From Clusia tigrina (Eukaryota > Arthropoda > Insecta > Diptera > Clusiidae), in contig OV050030.1 in NCBI GenBank assembly GCA_920105625.2, positions 240,529,889 to 240,593,888 on the forward strand: a DNA stretch of 64,000 bases. The letters run 5' to 3'. This document shows positions 35,856 to 49,000 of the stretch, in pieces. The notes beneath the pieces were generated by a model. It was not told where the DNA came from, made no database searches, and was given only the letters and a program-made list of their open reading frames with translations. Position numbers and translations under genes: made by a program. The first letter of the stretch is position 1, and each line of letters begins with the position of its first letter.

Positions 35856-36835
35856 ACGTCCTACACCTATCAAAGTTTGCAACATTCAAATGCTTGTAAC
35901 TTTTTACTGGAGCGTCATAAAACCTTGAAATTTTGTAACAATAAAGTACTCGAGCCTCTTGTCAATTTAAGCTATCGCTCAAAGCTATGCTACCCTTGTG
36001 TCCCAAATCAAACACTGATAAAACTTCAAATGGCCCTAACTTCTATACGGAACGTCCTACACCTATCAAAGTTTGTAACATACAAATGCTTGTAACTTTT
36101 TACTGGAGCGTCATAAAACCTTGAAATTTTGTAACAATAAAGTGCTCGAGCCTCTTGTCAATTTAAGTTATCGCTCACAGCTATGCTACCCTTGAGTCCC
36201 AAATCAAACACTAATAAAACTTTTAATGGCCCTAACTTCTAAACGGTACGTCCTACACCTATCAAAGTTTGCAACATACAAATGCTTGTAACTTTTTACT
36301 GGAGCGTCATAAAACCTTGAAATTTTGTAACAATAAAGTACTCGAGCCTCTGCTCAATTTAAGCTATCGCTCAAAGATATGCTACCCTTGAGTCCCAAAT
36401 AAAACACTGATAAAACTTCAAATGGCCCTAACTTCTATACGGAACGTCCTACACCTATCAAAGTGTGCAACATACAAAAGCTTGTAACTTTTTACTGGAG
36501 CGTCATAAAACCTAGAAATTTTGTAAAAATAAAGTACTCGAGCCTCTGCTCAATTTAAGCTATCGCTCAAAGTTATGCTACCCTTGAGTCCCAAATCAAA
36601 CACTCATAAAACTTCAAATGGCCCTAACTTATTTACGGTACGTCCTACATCTATCAAAGTTTGCAACATACAAATGCTTGTAACTTTTTACTGGAGCGTC
36701 ATAAAACCTCGAAATTTTGTAACAATAAAGTACTCGAGCCTCTTGTCAATTTAAGTTATCGCTCAAAGCTATGCTACCCTTGAGTCCCAAATCAAAAACT
36801 GATTAAATTTCAAATGGCCCTAACTTCTATATGGT
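35856..36835. repeat. Canonical pentamer a-b-c-d-e
   Basis: This is a clear a-b-c-d-e order with the d monomer at 36444 carrying GTAAAAATAAAG and CTCTGCTC. It is followed in tandem by a second copy. Private changes are ACCTAGAAATT near 36511 and CTATATGGTACG near 36826. Confidence 0.88.
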
Positions 36836-37815
36836 ACGTCCTACACCTATCAAAGTTTGCAACATTCAAATGCTTGTAACTTTTTACTGGAGCGTCATAA
36901 AACCTTGAAATTTTGTAACAATAAAGTACTCGAGCCTCTTGTCAATTTAAGCTATCGCTCAAAGCTATGCTACCCTTGTGTCCCAAATCAAACACTGATA
37001 AAACTTCAAATGGCCCTAACTTCTATACGGAACGTCCTACACCTATCAAAGTTTGTAACATACAAATGCTTGTAACTTTTTACTGGAGCGTCATAAAACC
37101 TTGAAATTTTGTAACAATAAAGTGCTCGAGCCTCTTGTCAATTTAAGTTATCGCTCACAGCTATGCTACCCTTGAGTCCCAAATCAAACACTAATAAAAC
37201 TTTTAATGGCCCTAACTTCTAAACGGTACGACCTACACCTATCAAAGTTTGCAACATACAAATGCTTGTAACTTTTTACTGGAGCGTCATAAAACCTTGA
37301 AATTTTGTAACAATAAAGTACTCGAGCCTCTGCTCAATTTAAGCTATCGCTCAAAGATATGCTACCCTTGAGTCCCAAATAAAACACTGATAAAACTTCA
37401 AATGGCCCTAACTTCTATACGGAACGTCCTACACCTATCAAAGTGTGCAACATACAAAAGCTTGTAACTTTTTACTGGAGCGTCATAAAACCTTGAAATT
37501 TTGTAAAAATAAAGTACTCGAGCCTCTGCTCAATTTAAGCTATCGCTCAAAGTTATGCTACCCTTGAGTCCCAAATCAAACACTCATAAAACTTCAAATG
37601 GCCCTAACTTATTTACGGTACGTCCTACATCTATCAAAGTTTGCAACATACAAATGCTTGTAACTTTTTACTGGAGCGTCATAAAACCTCGAAATTTTGT
37701 AACAATAAAGTACTCGAGCCTCTTGTCAATTTAAGTTATCGCTCAAAGCTATGCTACCCTTGAGTCCCAAATCAAAAACTGATTAAATTTCAAATGGCCC
37801 TAACTTCTATACGGA
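36836..37815. repeat. Canonical pentamer a-b-c-d-e, tandem second copy
   Basis: This repeats 35856-36835 at 980 bp. It differs by ACGGTACGACC near 37229 and a GGA end in its e monomer. It also marks the approximate left end of the long homology with 49961 onward. Confidence 0.88.
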
Positions 37816-38011
37816 ACGTCCTACACCTATCAAAGTTTGCAACATTCAAATGCTTGTAACTTTTTACTGGAGCGTCATAAAACCTTGAAATTTTGTAACA
37901 ATAAAGTACTCGAGCCTCTTGTCAATTTAAGCTATCGCTCAAAGCTATGCTACCCTTGTGTCCCAAATCAAAAACTGATTAAATTTCAAATGGCCCTAAC
38001 TTCTATACGGA
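37816..38011. repeat. a-type monomer with short e-type patch
   Basis: The flanks are a-type (CATTC, CCCTTGTGTCCC and the GGA end), but three bases at 37973, 37980 and 37984 read as in e-type (AAAAACTGATTAAATTT). The patch is at least 12 bp and is bounded by a-type bases near 37959 and 38003. A gene-conversion tract or double exchange would give this. Confidence 0.75.
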
Positions 38012-38991
38012 ACGTCCTACACCTATCAAAGTTTGCAACATACAAATGCTTGTAACTTTTTACTAGAGCGTCATAAAACCTTGAAATTTTGTAACAATAA
38101 AGTACTCGAGCCTCTTGTCAATTTAAGTTATCGCTCACAGCTATGCTACCCTTGAGTCCCAAATCAAACACTGATAAAACTTCTAATGGCCCTAACTTCT
38201 AAACGGTACGTCCTACACCTATCAAAGTTTGCAACATACAAATGCTTGTAACTTTTTACTGGAGCGTCATAAAACCTTGAAATTTTGTAACAATAAAGTA
38301 CTCGAGCTTCTGCTCAATTTAAGCTATCGCTCAAAGATATGATATCCTTGAGTCCCAAATAAAACACTGATAAAACTTCAAATGGCCCTAACTTCTATAC
38401 GGTACGTCCTACATCTATCAAAGTTTGTAACATACAAATGCTTGTAACTTTTTACTGGAGCGTCATAAAACCTCGAAATTTTGTAACAATAAAGTACTCG
38501 AGCCTCTTGTCAATTTAAGCTATCGCTCAAACCTATGCTACCCTTGAGTCCCAAATCAAACACTGGTAAAACTTCAAATGGCCCTAACTTCTAAACGGTA
38601 CGTCCTACACCTATCAAAGTTTGCAACATTCAAATGCTTGTAACTTTTTACTGGAGCGTCATAAAACCTTGAAATTTTGTAACAATAAAGTAATCGAGCC
38701 TCTGCTCAATTTAAGTTATCGCTCATAGATATGCTACCCTTGAGTCCCAAATAAAACACTGATAAAACTTCAAATGGCCCTAACTTCTATACAGAACGTC
38801 CTACACCTATCAAAGTTTGCAACATACAAAAGCTTGTAACTTTTTACTGGAGCGTCATAAAACCTTGAAATTTTGTAACAATAAAGTACTCGAGCCTCTG
38901 CTCAATTTATGTTATCGCTCAAAGTTATGCTACCCTTGAGTCCCAAATCAAACACTCATAAAACTTCAAATGGTCCTAACTTATTTACGGT

Positions 38992-39383
38992 ACGTCCTAC
39001 ATCTATCAAAGTTTGCAACATACAAATACTTGTAACTTTTTACTGGAGCGTCATAAAACCTCGAAATTTTGTAGCAATAAAGTACTCGAGCCTCTTGTCA
39101 ATTTAAGCTATCGCTCAAAGCTATGCTACCCTTGAGTCCCAAATAAAACACTGATTAAATTTCAAATGGCCCTAAATTCTATACGGAACGTCCTACACCT
39201 ATCAAAGTTTGCAACATACAAATGCTTGTAACTTTTTACTGGAGCGTCATAAAATCTTGAAATTTTGTAACAATAAAGTACTCGAGCCTCTTGACAATTT
39301 AAGTTATCGCTCACAGCTATGCTACCCGTGAGTCCCAAATCAAACACTGATAAAACTTCTAATGGCCCTAACTTCTAAACGGT
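38992..39383. repeat. Two monomers spanning a one-monomer deletion (junction 2)
   Basis: Monomer 38992 has a GTAGC-type body (CTACATC, ACCTCG, ATTAAATTTC) but ends CTAAATTCTATACGGA, the end of a 52313-type monomer. Monomer 39188 is a complete 52509-type with CATAC. The switch lies between GATTAAATTT (about 39153) and CTAAATTC (about 39173). Compared with 34094, the deleted interval is again one monomer but the junction is shifted upstream. Confidence 0.84.
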
Positions 39384-40753
39384 ACGTCCTACACCCATCA
39401 AAGTTTGCAACATACAAATGCTTGTAACTTTTTACTGGAGCGTCATAAAACCTTGAAATTTTGTAACAATAAAGTACTCGAGCTTCTGCTGAATTTAAGC
39501 TATCGCTCAAAGATATGCTACCCTTGAGTCCCAAATAAAACACTGATAAAACTTCAAATGGCCCTAACTTCTATACGGTACGACCTACATCTATCAAAGT
39601 TTGCAACATACAAATGCTTGTAACTTTTTGCTGGAGCGTCATAAAACCTCGAAATTTGTAACAATAAAGTACTCGAGCCTCTTGTCAATTTAAGCTATCG
39701 CTCAAAGCTATGCTACCCTTGAGTCCCAAATCAAACACTGGTAAAACTTCAAATGGCCCTAACTTCTATACGGTACGTCCTACACCTATCAAAGTTTGCA
39801 ACATTCAAATGCTTGTAACTTTTTACTGGAGCGTCATAAAACCTTGAAATTTTGTAACAATAAAGTACTCGAGCCTCTTGTCAATTTAAGCTATCGCTCA
39901 AAGCTATGCTACCCTTGTGTCCCAAATCAAACACTGATAAAACTTCAAATGGCCCTAACTTCTATACTGAACGTCCTACACCTATCAAAGTTTGTAACAT
40001 ACAAATGCTTGTAACTTTTTACTGGAGCGTCATAAAACCTTGAAATTTTGTAACAATAAAGTGCTCGAGCCTCTTGTCAATTTAAGTTATCGTTCACAGC
40101 TATGCTACCCTTGAGTCCCAAATCAAACACTAATAAAACTTTTAATGGCCCTAACTTCTAAACGGTACGTCCTACACCTATCAAAGTTTGCAACATACAA
40201 AAGCTTGTAACTTTTTACTGGAGCGTCATAAAACCTTGAAATTTTGTAACAATAAAGTACTCGAGCCTCTGCTCAATTTAAGCTATCGCTCAAAGTTATG
40301 CTACCCTTGAGTCCCAAATCAAACACTCATAAAACTTCAAATGGTCCTAACTTATTTACGGTACGTCCTACATCTATCAAAGTTTGCAACATACAAATGC
40401 TTGTAACTTTTTACTGGAGCGTCATAAAACCTCGAAATTTTGTAACAATAAAGTACTCGAGCCTCTTGTCAATTTAAGTTATCGCTCAAAGCTATGCTAC
40501 CCTTGAGTCTTAAATCAAAAACTGATAAAACTTCAAATGGCCCTAACTTCTATACGGTACGTCCTACATCTATCAAAGTTTGCAACATACAAATGCTTGT
40601 AACTTTTTGCTGGAGCGTCATAAAACCTCGAAATTTGTAACAATAAAGTACTCGAGCCTCTTGTCAATTTAAGCTATCGCTCAAAGCTATGCTACCCTTG
40701 AGTCCCAAATCAAACACTGGTAAAACTTCAAATGGCCCTAACTTCTATACGGT

Positions 40754-41733
40754 ACGTCCTACACCTATCAAAGTTTGCAACATTCAAATGCTTGTAACTT
40801 TTTACTGGAGCGTCATAAAACCTTGAAATTTTGTAACAATAAAGTACTCGAGCCTCTTGTCAATTTAAGCTATCGCTCAAAGCTATGCTACCCTTGTGTC
40901 CCAAATCAAACACTGATAAAACTTCAAATGGCCCTAACTTCTATACGGAACGTCCTACACCTATCAAAGTTTGTAACATACAAATGCTTGTAACTTTTTA
41001 CTGGAGCGTCATAAAACCTTGAAATTTTGTAACAATAAAGTGCTCGAGCCTCTTGTCAATTTAAGTTATCGCTCACAGCTATGCTACCCTTGAGTCCCAA
41101 ATCAAACACTAATAAAACTTTTAATGGCCCTAACTTCTAAACGATACGTCCTACACCTATCAAAGTTTGCAACATACAAATGCTTGTAACTTTTTACTGG
41201 AGCGTCATAAAACCTTGAAATTTTGTAACAATAAAGTACTCGAGCCTCTGCTCAATTTAAGCTATCGCTCAAAGATATGCTACCCTTGAGTCCCAAATAA
41301 AACACTGATAAAACTTCAAATGGCCCTAACTTCTATACGGAACGTCCTACACCTATCAAAGTGTGCAACATACAAAAGCTTGTAACTTTTTACTGGAGCG
41401 TCATAAAATCTTGAAATTTTGTAAAAATAAAGTACTCGAGCCTCTGCTCAATTTAAGCTATCGCTCAAAGTTATGCTACCCTTGAGTCCCAAATCAAACA
41501 CTCATAAAACTTCAAATGGCCCTAACTTATTTACGGTACGTCCTACATCTATCAAAGTTTGCAACATACAAATGCTTGTAACTTTTTACTGGAGCGTCAT
41601 AAAACCTCGAAATTTTGTAACAATAAAGTACTCGAGCCTCTTGTCAATTTAAGTTATCGCTCAAAGCTATGCTACCCTTGAGTCCCAAATCAAAAACTGA
41701 TTAAATTTCAAATGGCCCTAACTTCTATACGGT
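40754..41733. repeat. Canonical pentamer a-b-c-d-e
   Basis: The monomer order is the same as 35856-36835. Private words ACGATACGTCC near 41142 and CATAAAATCTTG near 41403 are also found at 54463 and 54724, confirming the 13,321-bp copy. Confidence 0.87.
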
Positions 41734-42516
41734 ACGTCCTACACCTATCAAAGTTTGCAACATTCAAATGCTTGTAACTTTTTACTGGAGCGTCATAAAA
41801 CCTTGAAATTTTGTAACAATAAAGTACTCGAGCCTCTTGTCAATTTAAGCAATCGCTCAAAGCTATGCTACCCTTGTGTCCCAAATCAAACACTGATAAA
41901 ACTTCAAATGGCCCTAAATTCTATACGGAACGTCCTACACCTCTCAAAGTTTGCAACATACAAATGCTTGTAACTTTTTACTGGAGCGTCATAAAACCTT
42001 GAAATTTTGTAACAATAAAGTACTCGAGCCTCTTGACAATTTAAGTTATCGCTCACAGCTATGCTACCCGTGAGTCCCAAATCAAACACTGATAAAACTT
42101 CTAATGGCCCTAACTTCTAAACGGTACGTCCTACACCTATCAAAGTTTGCAACATACAAATGCTTGTAACTTTTTACTGGAGCGTCATAAAACCTTGAAA
42201 TTTTGTAACAATAAAGTACTCGAGCTTCTGCTCAATTTAAGCTATCGCTCAAAGACATGCTACCCTTGAGTCCCAAATAAAACACTGATAAAACTTCAAA
42301 TGGCCCTAACTTCTATACGGTACGACCTACATCTATCAAAGTTTGCAACATAGAAATGCTTGTAACTTTTTGCTGGAGCGTCATAAAACCTCGAAATTTG
42401 TAACAATAAAGTACTCGAGCCTCTTGTCAATTTAAGCTATCGCTCAAAGCTATGCTACCCTTGAGTCCCAAATCAAACACTGGTAAAACTTCAAATGGCC
42501 CTAACTTCTATACGGT

Positions 42517-44084
42517 ACGTCCTACACCTATCAAAGTTTGCAACATTCAAATGCTTGTAACTTTTTACTGGAGCGTCATAAAACCTTGAAATTTTGTAAC
42601 AATAAAGTACTCGAGCCTCTTGTCAATTTAAGCTATCGCTCAAAGCTATGCTACCCTTGTGTCCCAAATCAAACACTGATAAAACTTCAAATGGCCCTAA
42701 CTTCTATACGGAACGTCCTACACCTATCAAAGTTTGTAACATACAAATGCTTGTAACTTTTTACTGGAGCGTCATAAAACCTTGAAATTTTGTAACAATA
42801 AAGTGCTCGAGCCTCTTGTCAATTTAAGTTATCGCTCACAGCTATGCTACCCTTGAGTCCCAAATCAAACACTAATAAAACTTTTAATGGCCCTAACTTC
42901 TAAACGGTACGTCCTACACCTATCAAAGTTTGCAACATACAAAAGCTTGTAACTTTTTACTGGAGCGTCATAAAACCTTGAAATTTTGTAACAATAAAGT
43001 ACTCGAGCCTCTGCTCAATTTAAGCTATCGCTCAAAGTTATGCTACCCTTGAGTCCCAAATCAAACACTCATAAAACTTCAAATGGTCCTAACTTATTTA
43101 CGGTACGTCCTACATCTATCAAAGTTTGCAACATACAAATGCTTGTAACTTTTTACTGGAGCGTCATAAAACCTCGAAATTTTGTAACAATAAAGTACTC
43201 GAGCCTCTTGTCAATTTAAGTTATCGCTCAAAGCTATGCTACCCTTGAGTCCCAAATCAAAAACTGATTAAATTTCAAATGGCCCTAACTTCTATACGGT
43301 ACGTCCTACACCTATCAAAGTTTGCAACATTCAAATGCTTGTAACTTTTTACTGGAGCGTCATAAAACCTTGAAATTTTGTAACAATAAAGTACTCGAGC
43401 CTCTTGTCAATTTAAGCTATCGCTCAAAGCTATGCTACCCTTGTGTCCCAAATCAAACACTGATAAAACTTCAAATGGCCCTAACTTCTATACGGAACGT
43501 CCTACACCTATCAAAGTTTGCAACATACAAATGCTTGTAACTTTTTACTGGAGCGTCATAAAACCTTGAAATTTTGTAACAATAAAGTACTCGAGCCTCT
43601 TGTCAATTTAAGTTATCGCTCACAGCTATGCTACCCTTGAGTCCCAAATTAAACACTGATAAAACTTCTAATGGCCCTAACTTCTAAACGGTACGTCCTA
43701 CACCTATCAAAGTTTGCAACATACAAATGCTTGTAACTTTTTACTGGAGCGTCATAAAACCTTGAAATTTTGTAACAATAAAGTACTCGAGCTTCTGCTC
43801 AATTAAAGCTATCGCTCAAAGATATGCTATCCTTGAGTCCCAAATAAAACACTGATAAAACTTCAAATGGCCCTAACTTCTATACGGTACGTCCTACATC
43901 TATCAAAGTTTGCAACATACAAATGCTTGTAACTTTTTACTGGAGCGTCATAAAACCTCGAAATTTTGTAGCAATAAAGTACTCGAGCCTCTTGTCAATT
44001 TAAGCTATCGCTCAAAGCTATGCTACCCTTGAGTCCCAAATAAAACACTGATTAAATTTCAAATGGCCCTAACTTCTATACGGT
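42517..44084. repeat. Eight-monomer segment between pentamers
   Basis: The types run a, b, a d-like monomer with ACAAAAGCTTG and TGGTCCTAAC, e, a, a CACAGC monomer with AAATTAAACACTG, a CTTCTGCTC monomer with CAATTAAAGC and GCTATCC, and a GTAGC monomer. It is repeated at 55838-57405. The CAATTAAAGC plus GCTATCC monomer type later dominates Domain III. Confidence 0.8.
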
Positions 44085-46042
44085 ACGTCCTACACCTATC
44101 AAAGTTTGCAACATTCAAATGCTTGTAACTTTTTACTGGAGCGTCATAAAACCTTGAAATTTTGTAACAATAAAGTACTCGAGCCTCTTGTCAATTTAAG
44201 CAATCGCTCAAAGCTATGCTACCCTTGTGTCCCAAATCAAACACTGATAAAACTTCAAATGGCCCTAAATTATATACGGAACGTCCTACACCTATCAAAG
44301 TTTGCAACATACAAATGCTTGTAACTTTTTACTATAGCGTCATAAAACCTTGAAATTTTGTAACAATAAAGTACTCGAGCCTCTTGACAATTTAAGTTAT
44401 CGCTCACAGCTATGCTACCCGTGAGTCCCAAATCAAACACTGATAAAACTTCTAATGGCCCTAACTTCTAAACGGTACGTCCTACACCTATCAAAGTTTG
44501 CAACATACAAATGCTTGTAACTTTTTACTGGAGCGTCATAAAACCTTGAAATTTTGTAACAATAAAGTACTCGAGCTTCTGCTCAATTTAAGCTATCGCT
44601 CAAAGATATGCTACCCTTGAGTCCCAAATAAAACACTGATAAAACTTCAAATGGCCCTAACTTCTATACGGTACGACCTACATCTATCAAAGTTTGCAAC
44701 ATACAAATGCTTGTAACTTTTTGCTGGAGCGTCATAAAACCTCGGAATTTGTAACAATAAAGTACTCGAGCATCTTGTCAATTTAAGCTATCGCTCAAAG
44801 CTATGCTACCCTTGAGTCCCAAATCAAACACTGGTAAAACTTCAAATGGCCCTAACTTCTATACGGTACGTCCTACACCTATCAAAGTTTGCAACATTCA
44901 AATGCTTGTAACTTTTTACTGGAGCGTCATAAAACCTTGAAATTTTATAACAATAAAGTACTCGAGCCTCTTGTCAATTTAAGCTATCGCTCAAAGCTCT
45001 GCTACCCTTGTGTCCCAAATCAAACACTGATAAAACTTCAAATGGCCCTAACTTCTATACGGAACGTCCTACACCTATCAAAGTTTGCAACATACAAATG
45101 CTTGTAACTTTTTACTGGAGCGTCATAAAACCTTGAAATTTTGTAACAATAAAGTACTCGAGCCTCTTGTCAATTTAAGCAATCGCTCAAAGCTATGCTA
45201 CCCTTGTGTCCCAAATCAAACACTGATAAAACTTCAAATGGCCCTAAATTATATACGTAACGTCCTACACCTATCAAAGTTTGCAACATACAAATGCTTG
45301 TAACTTTTTACTGGAGCGTCATAAAACCTTGAAATTTTGTAACAATAAAGTACTCGAGCCTCTTGACAATTTAAGTTATCGCTCACAGCTATGCTACCCG
45401 TGAGTCCCAAATCAAACACTGATAAAACTTCTAATGGCCCTAACTTCTAAACGGTACGTCCTACACCTATCAAAGTTTGCAACATACAAATGCTTGTAAC
45501 TTTTTACTGGAGCGTCATAAAACCTTGAAATTTTGTAACAATAAAGTACTCGAGCTTCTGCTCAATTTAAGCTATCGCTCAAAGATATGCTACCCTTGAG
45601 TCCCAAATAAAACACTGATAAAACTTCAAATGGCCCTAACTTCTATACGGTACGACCTACATCTATCAAAGTTTGCAACATACAAATGCTTGTAACTTTT
45701 TGCTGGAGCGTCATAAAACCTCGGAATTTGTAACAATAAAGTACTCGAGCCTCTTGTCAATTTAAGCTATCGCTCAAAGCTATGCTACCCTTGAGTCCCA
45801 AATCAAACACTGGTAAAACTTCAAATGGCCCTAACTTCTATACGGTACGTCCTACACCTATCAAAGTTTGCAACATTCAAATGCTTGTAACTTTTTACTG
45901 GAGCATCATAAAACCTCGAAATTTTGTAACAATAAAGTACTCGAGCCTCTTGACAATTTAAGTTATCGCTCACAGCTATGCTACCCTTGAGTCCCAAATA
46001 AAACACTGATAAAACTTCAAATGGCCCTAACTTCTATACGGT
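44085..46042. repeat. Two tandem 979-bp pentamers of the AAGCAATCGC type
   Basis: Monomers 44085-45063 recur at 45064-46042: AAGCAATCGC with TAAATTATATACG, CTTGACAATTT with CCCGTGAG, CTTCTGCTC, a 195-bp monomer with CCTCGGAATTTG (44673, 45652) and a CATTC monomer. The last monomer differs: 44868 has TTTTATAAC and AGCTCTGC, while 45847 has GAGCATC and CTTGACAATTT. The pair is copied at 57406-59363. Confidence 0.83.
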
Positions 46043-49000
46043 ACGTCCTACATCTATCAAAGTTTGCAACATACAAATGCTTGTAACTTTTTGCTGGAGC
46101 GTCATAAAACCTCGAAATTTGTAACAATAAAGTACTCGAGCCTCTTGTCAATTTAAGCTATCGCTCAAAGCTATGCTACCCTTGAGTCCCAAATAAAACA
46201 CTGATAAAACTTCAAATGGCCCTAACTTCTATACGGTACGTCCTACATCTATCAAAGTTTGCAACATTCAAATGCTTGTAACTTTTTACTGGAGCGTCAT
46301 AAAACCTTGAAATTTTGTAACAATAAAGTACTCGAGCCTCTTGTCAATTTAAGCTATCGCTCAAAGCTATGCTACCCTTGTGTCCCAAATCAAACACTGA
46401 TAAAACTTCAAATGGCCCTAACTTCTATACGGAACGTCCTACACCTATCAAAGTTTGTAACATACAAATGCTTGTAACTTTTTACTGGAGCGTCATAAAA
46501 CCTTGAAATTTTGTAACAATAAAGTGCTCGAGCCTCTTGTCAATTTAAGTTATCGCTCACAGCTATGCTACCCTTGAGTCCCAAATCAAACACTAATAAA
46601 ACTTTTAATGGCCCTAACTTCTAAACGGTACGTCCTACACCTATCAAAGTTTGCAACATACAAATGCTTGTAACTTTTTACTGGAGCGTCATAAAACCTT
46701 GAAATTTTGTAACAATAAAGTACTCGAGCCTCTGCTCAATTTAAGCTATCGCTCAAAGATATGCTACCCTTGAGTCCCAAATAAAACACTGATAAAACTT
46801 CAAATGGCCCTAACTTCTATACGGAACGTCCTACACCTATCAAAGTGTGCAACATACAAAAGCTTGTAACTTTTTACTGGAGCGTCATAAAACCTTGAAA
46901 TTTTGTAACAATAAAGTACTCGAGCCTCTGCTCAATTTAAGCTATCGCTCAAAGTTATGCTTCCCTTGAGTCCCAAATCAAACACTCATAAAACTTCAAA
47001 TGGCCCTAACTTATTTACGGTACGTCCTACATCTATCAAAGTTTGCAACATACAAATGCTTGTAACTTTTTACTGGAGCGTCATAAAACCTCGCAATTTT
47101 GTAACAATAAAGTACTCGAGCCTCTTGTCAATTTAATTTATCGCTCAAAGCTATGCTACCCTTGAGTCCCAAATCAAAAACTGATTAAATTTCAAATGGC
47201 CCTAACTTCTATACGGTACGTCCTACACCTATCAAAGTTTGCAACATTCAAATGCTTGTAACTTTTTACTGGAGCGTCATAAAACCTTGAAATTTTGTAA
47301 CAATAAAGTACTCGAGCCTCTTGTCAATTTAAGCTATCGCTCAAAGCTATGCTACCCTTGTGTCCCAAATCAAACACTGATAAAACTTCAAATGGCCCTA
47401 ACTTCTATACGGAACGTCCTACACCTATCAAAGCTTGCAACATACAAATGCTTGTAACTTTTTACTGGAGCGTCATAAAACCTTGAAATTTTGTAACAAT
47501 AAAGTACTCGAGCCTCTTGTCAATTTAAGTTATCGCTCACAGCTATGCTACCCTTGAGTCCCAAATCAAACACTGATAAAACTTCTAATGGCCCTAACTT
47601 CTAAACGGTACGTCCTACACCTATCAAAGTTTGCAACATACAAATGCTTGTAACTTTTTACTGGAGCGTCATAAAACCTCGAAATTTTGTAGCAATAAAG
47701 TACTCGAGCCTCTTGTCAATTTAAGCTATCGCTCAAAGCTATGCTACCCTTGAGTCCCAAATCAAACACTGATAAAACTTCTAATGGCCCTAACTTCTAA
47801 ACGGTACGTCCTACACCTATCAAAGTTTGCAACATACAAATGCTTGTAACTTTTTACTGGAGCGTCATAAAACCTTGAAATTTTGTAACAATAAAGTACT
47901 CGAGCTTCTGCTCAATTTAAGCTATCGCTCAAAGATATGCTACCCTTGAGTCCCAAATAAAACACTGATAAAACTTCAAATGGCCCTAACTTCTATACGG
48001 TACGTCCTACATCTATCAAAGTTTGCAACATACAAATGCTTGTAACTTTTTACTGGAGCGTCATAAAACCTTGAAATTTTGTAACAATAAAGTACTCGAG
48101 CCTCTGCTCAATTTAAGCTATCGCTCAAAGATATGCTACCCTTGAGTCCCAAATAAAACACTGATAAAACTTCAAATGGCCCTAACTTCTATACGGAACG
48201 TCCTACACCTATCAAAGTGTGCAACATACAAAAGCTTGTAACTTTTTACTGGAGCGTCATAAAACCTTGAAATTTTGTAACAATAAAGTACTCGAGCCTC
48301 TGCTCAATTTAAGCTATCGCTCAAAGTTATGCTTCCCTTGAGTCCCAAATCAAACACTCATAAAACTTCAAATGGCCCTAACTTATTTACGGTACGTCCT
48401 ACATCTATCAAAGTTTGCAACATACAAATGCTTGTAACTTTTTACTGGAGCGTCATAAAACCTCGCAATTTTGTAACAATAAAGTACTCGAGCCTCTTGT
48501 CAATTTAATTTATCGCTCAAAGCTATGCTACCCTTGAGTCCCAAATCAAAAACTGATTAAATTTCAAATGGCCCTAACTTCTATACGGTACGTCCTACAC
48601 CTATCAAAGTTTGCAACATTCAAATGCTTGTAACTTTTTACTGGAGCGTCATAAAACCTTGAAATTTTGTAACAATAAAGTACTCGAGCCTCTTGTCAAT
48701 TTAAGCTATCGCTCAAAGCTATGCTACCCTTGTGTCCCAAATCAAACACTGATAAAACTTCAAATGGCCCTAACTTCTATACGGAACGTCCTACACCTAT
48801 CAAAGCTTGCAACATACAAATGCTTGTAACTTTTTACTGGAGCGTCATAAAACCTTGAAATTTTGTAACAATAAAGTACTCGAGCCTCTTGTCAATTTAA
48901 GTTATCGCTCACAGCTATGCTACCCTTGAGTCCCAAATCAAACACTGATAAAACTTCTAATGGCCCTAACTTCTAAACGGTACGTCCTACACCTATCAAA

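Larger units (their letters stand above)
37816..40949. repeat. 16-monomer block, copy 2
   Basis: This follows 32722-35855 at 5,094 bp. It lacks one monomer relative to copy 3, as copy 1 does, but through a different junction (see 38992-39383). The first monomer, 37816, carries a short patch of e-type sequence inside an a-type monomer. It shares CTCATAGATATGC near 38723 and CTATACAGAACG near 38790 with no other copy. Confidence 0.84.
36836..45930. repeat. Long duplicated block, copy 1 (9.1 kb)
   Basis: Monomer types from 36836 to about 45930 match 49961 to about 59250. The offset is 13,125 bp up to about 39.2 kb and exactly 13,321 bp (68 monomers, seven of them 195 bp) from about 39.2 kb onward. 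The 196-bp step is the extra monomer retained in the downstream copy. The 195-bp monomers at 39580, 40559, 42322, 44673 and 45652 all recur at +13,321. Rare shared words include CATAGAAATGC (42351/55672), AAATTAAACACTG (43649/56970), AGCTCTGCTACC (about 44995/58316) and CCTCGGAATTTG (about 44740/58061). Confidence 0.88.
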
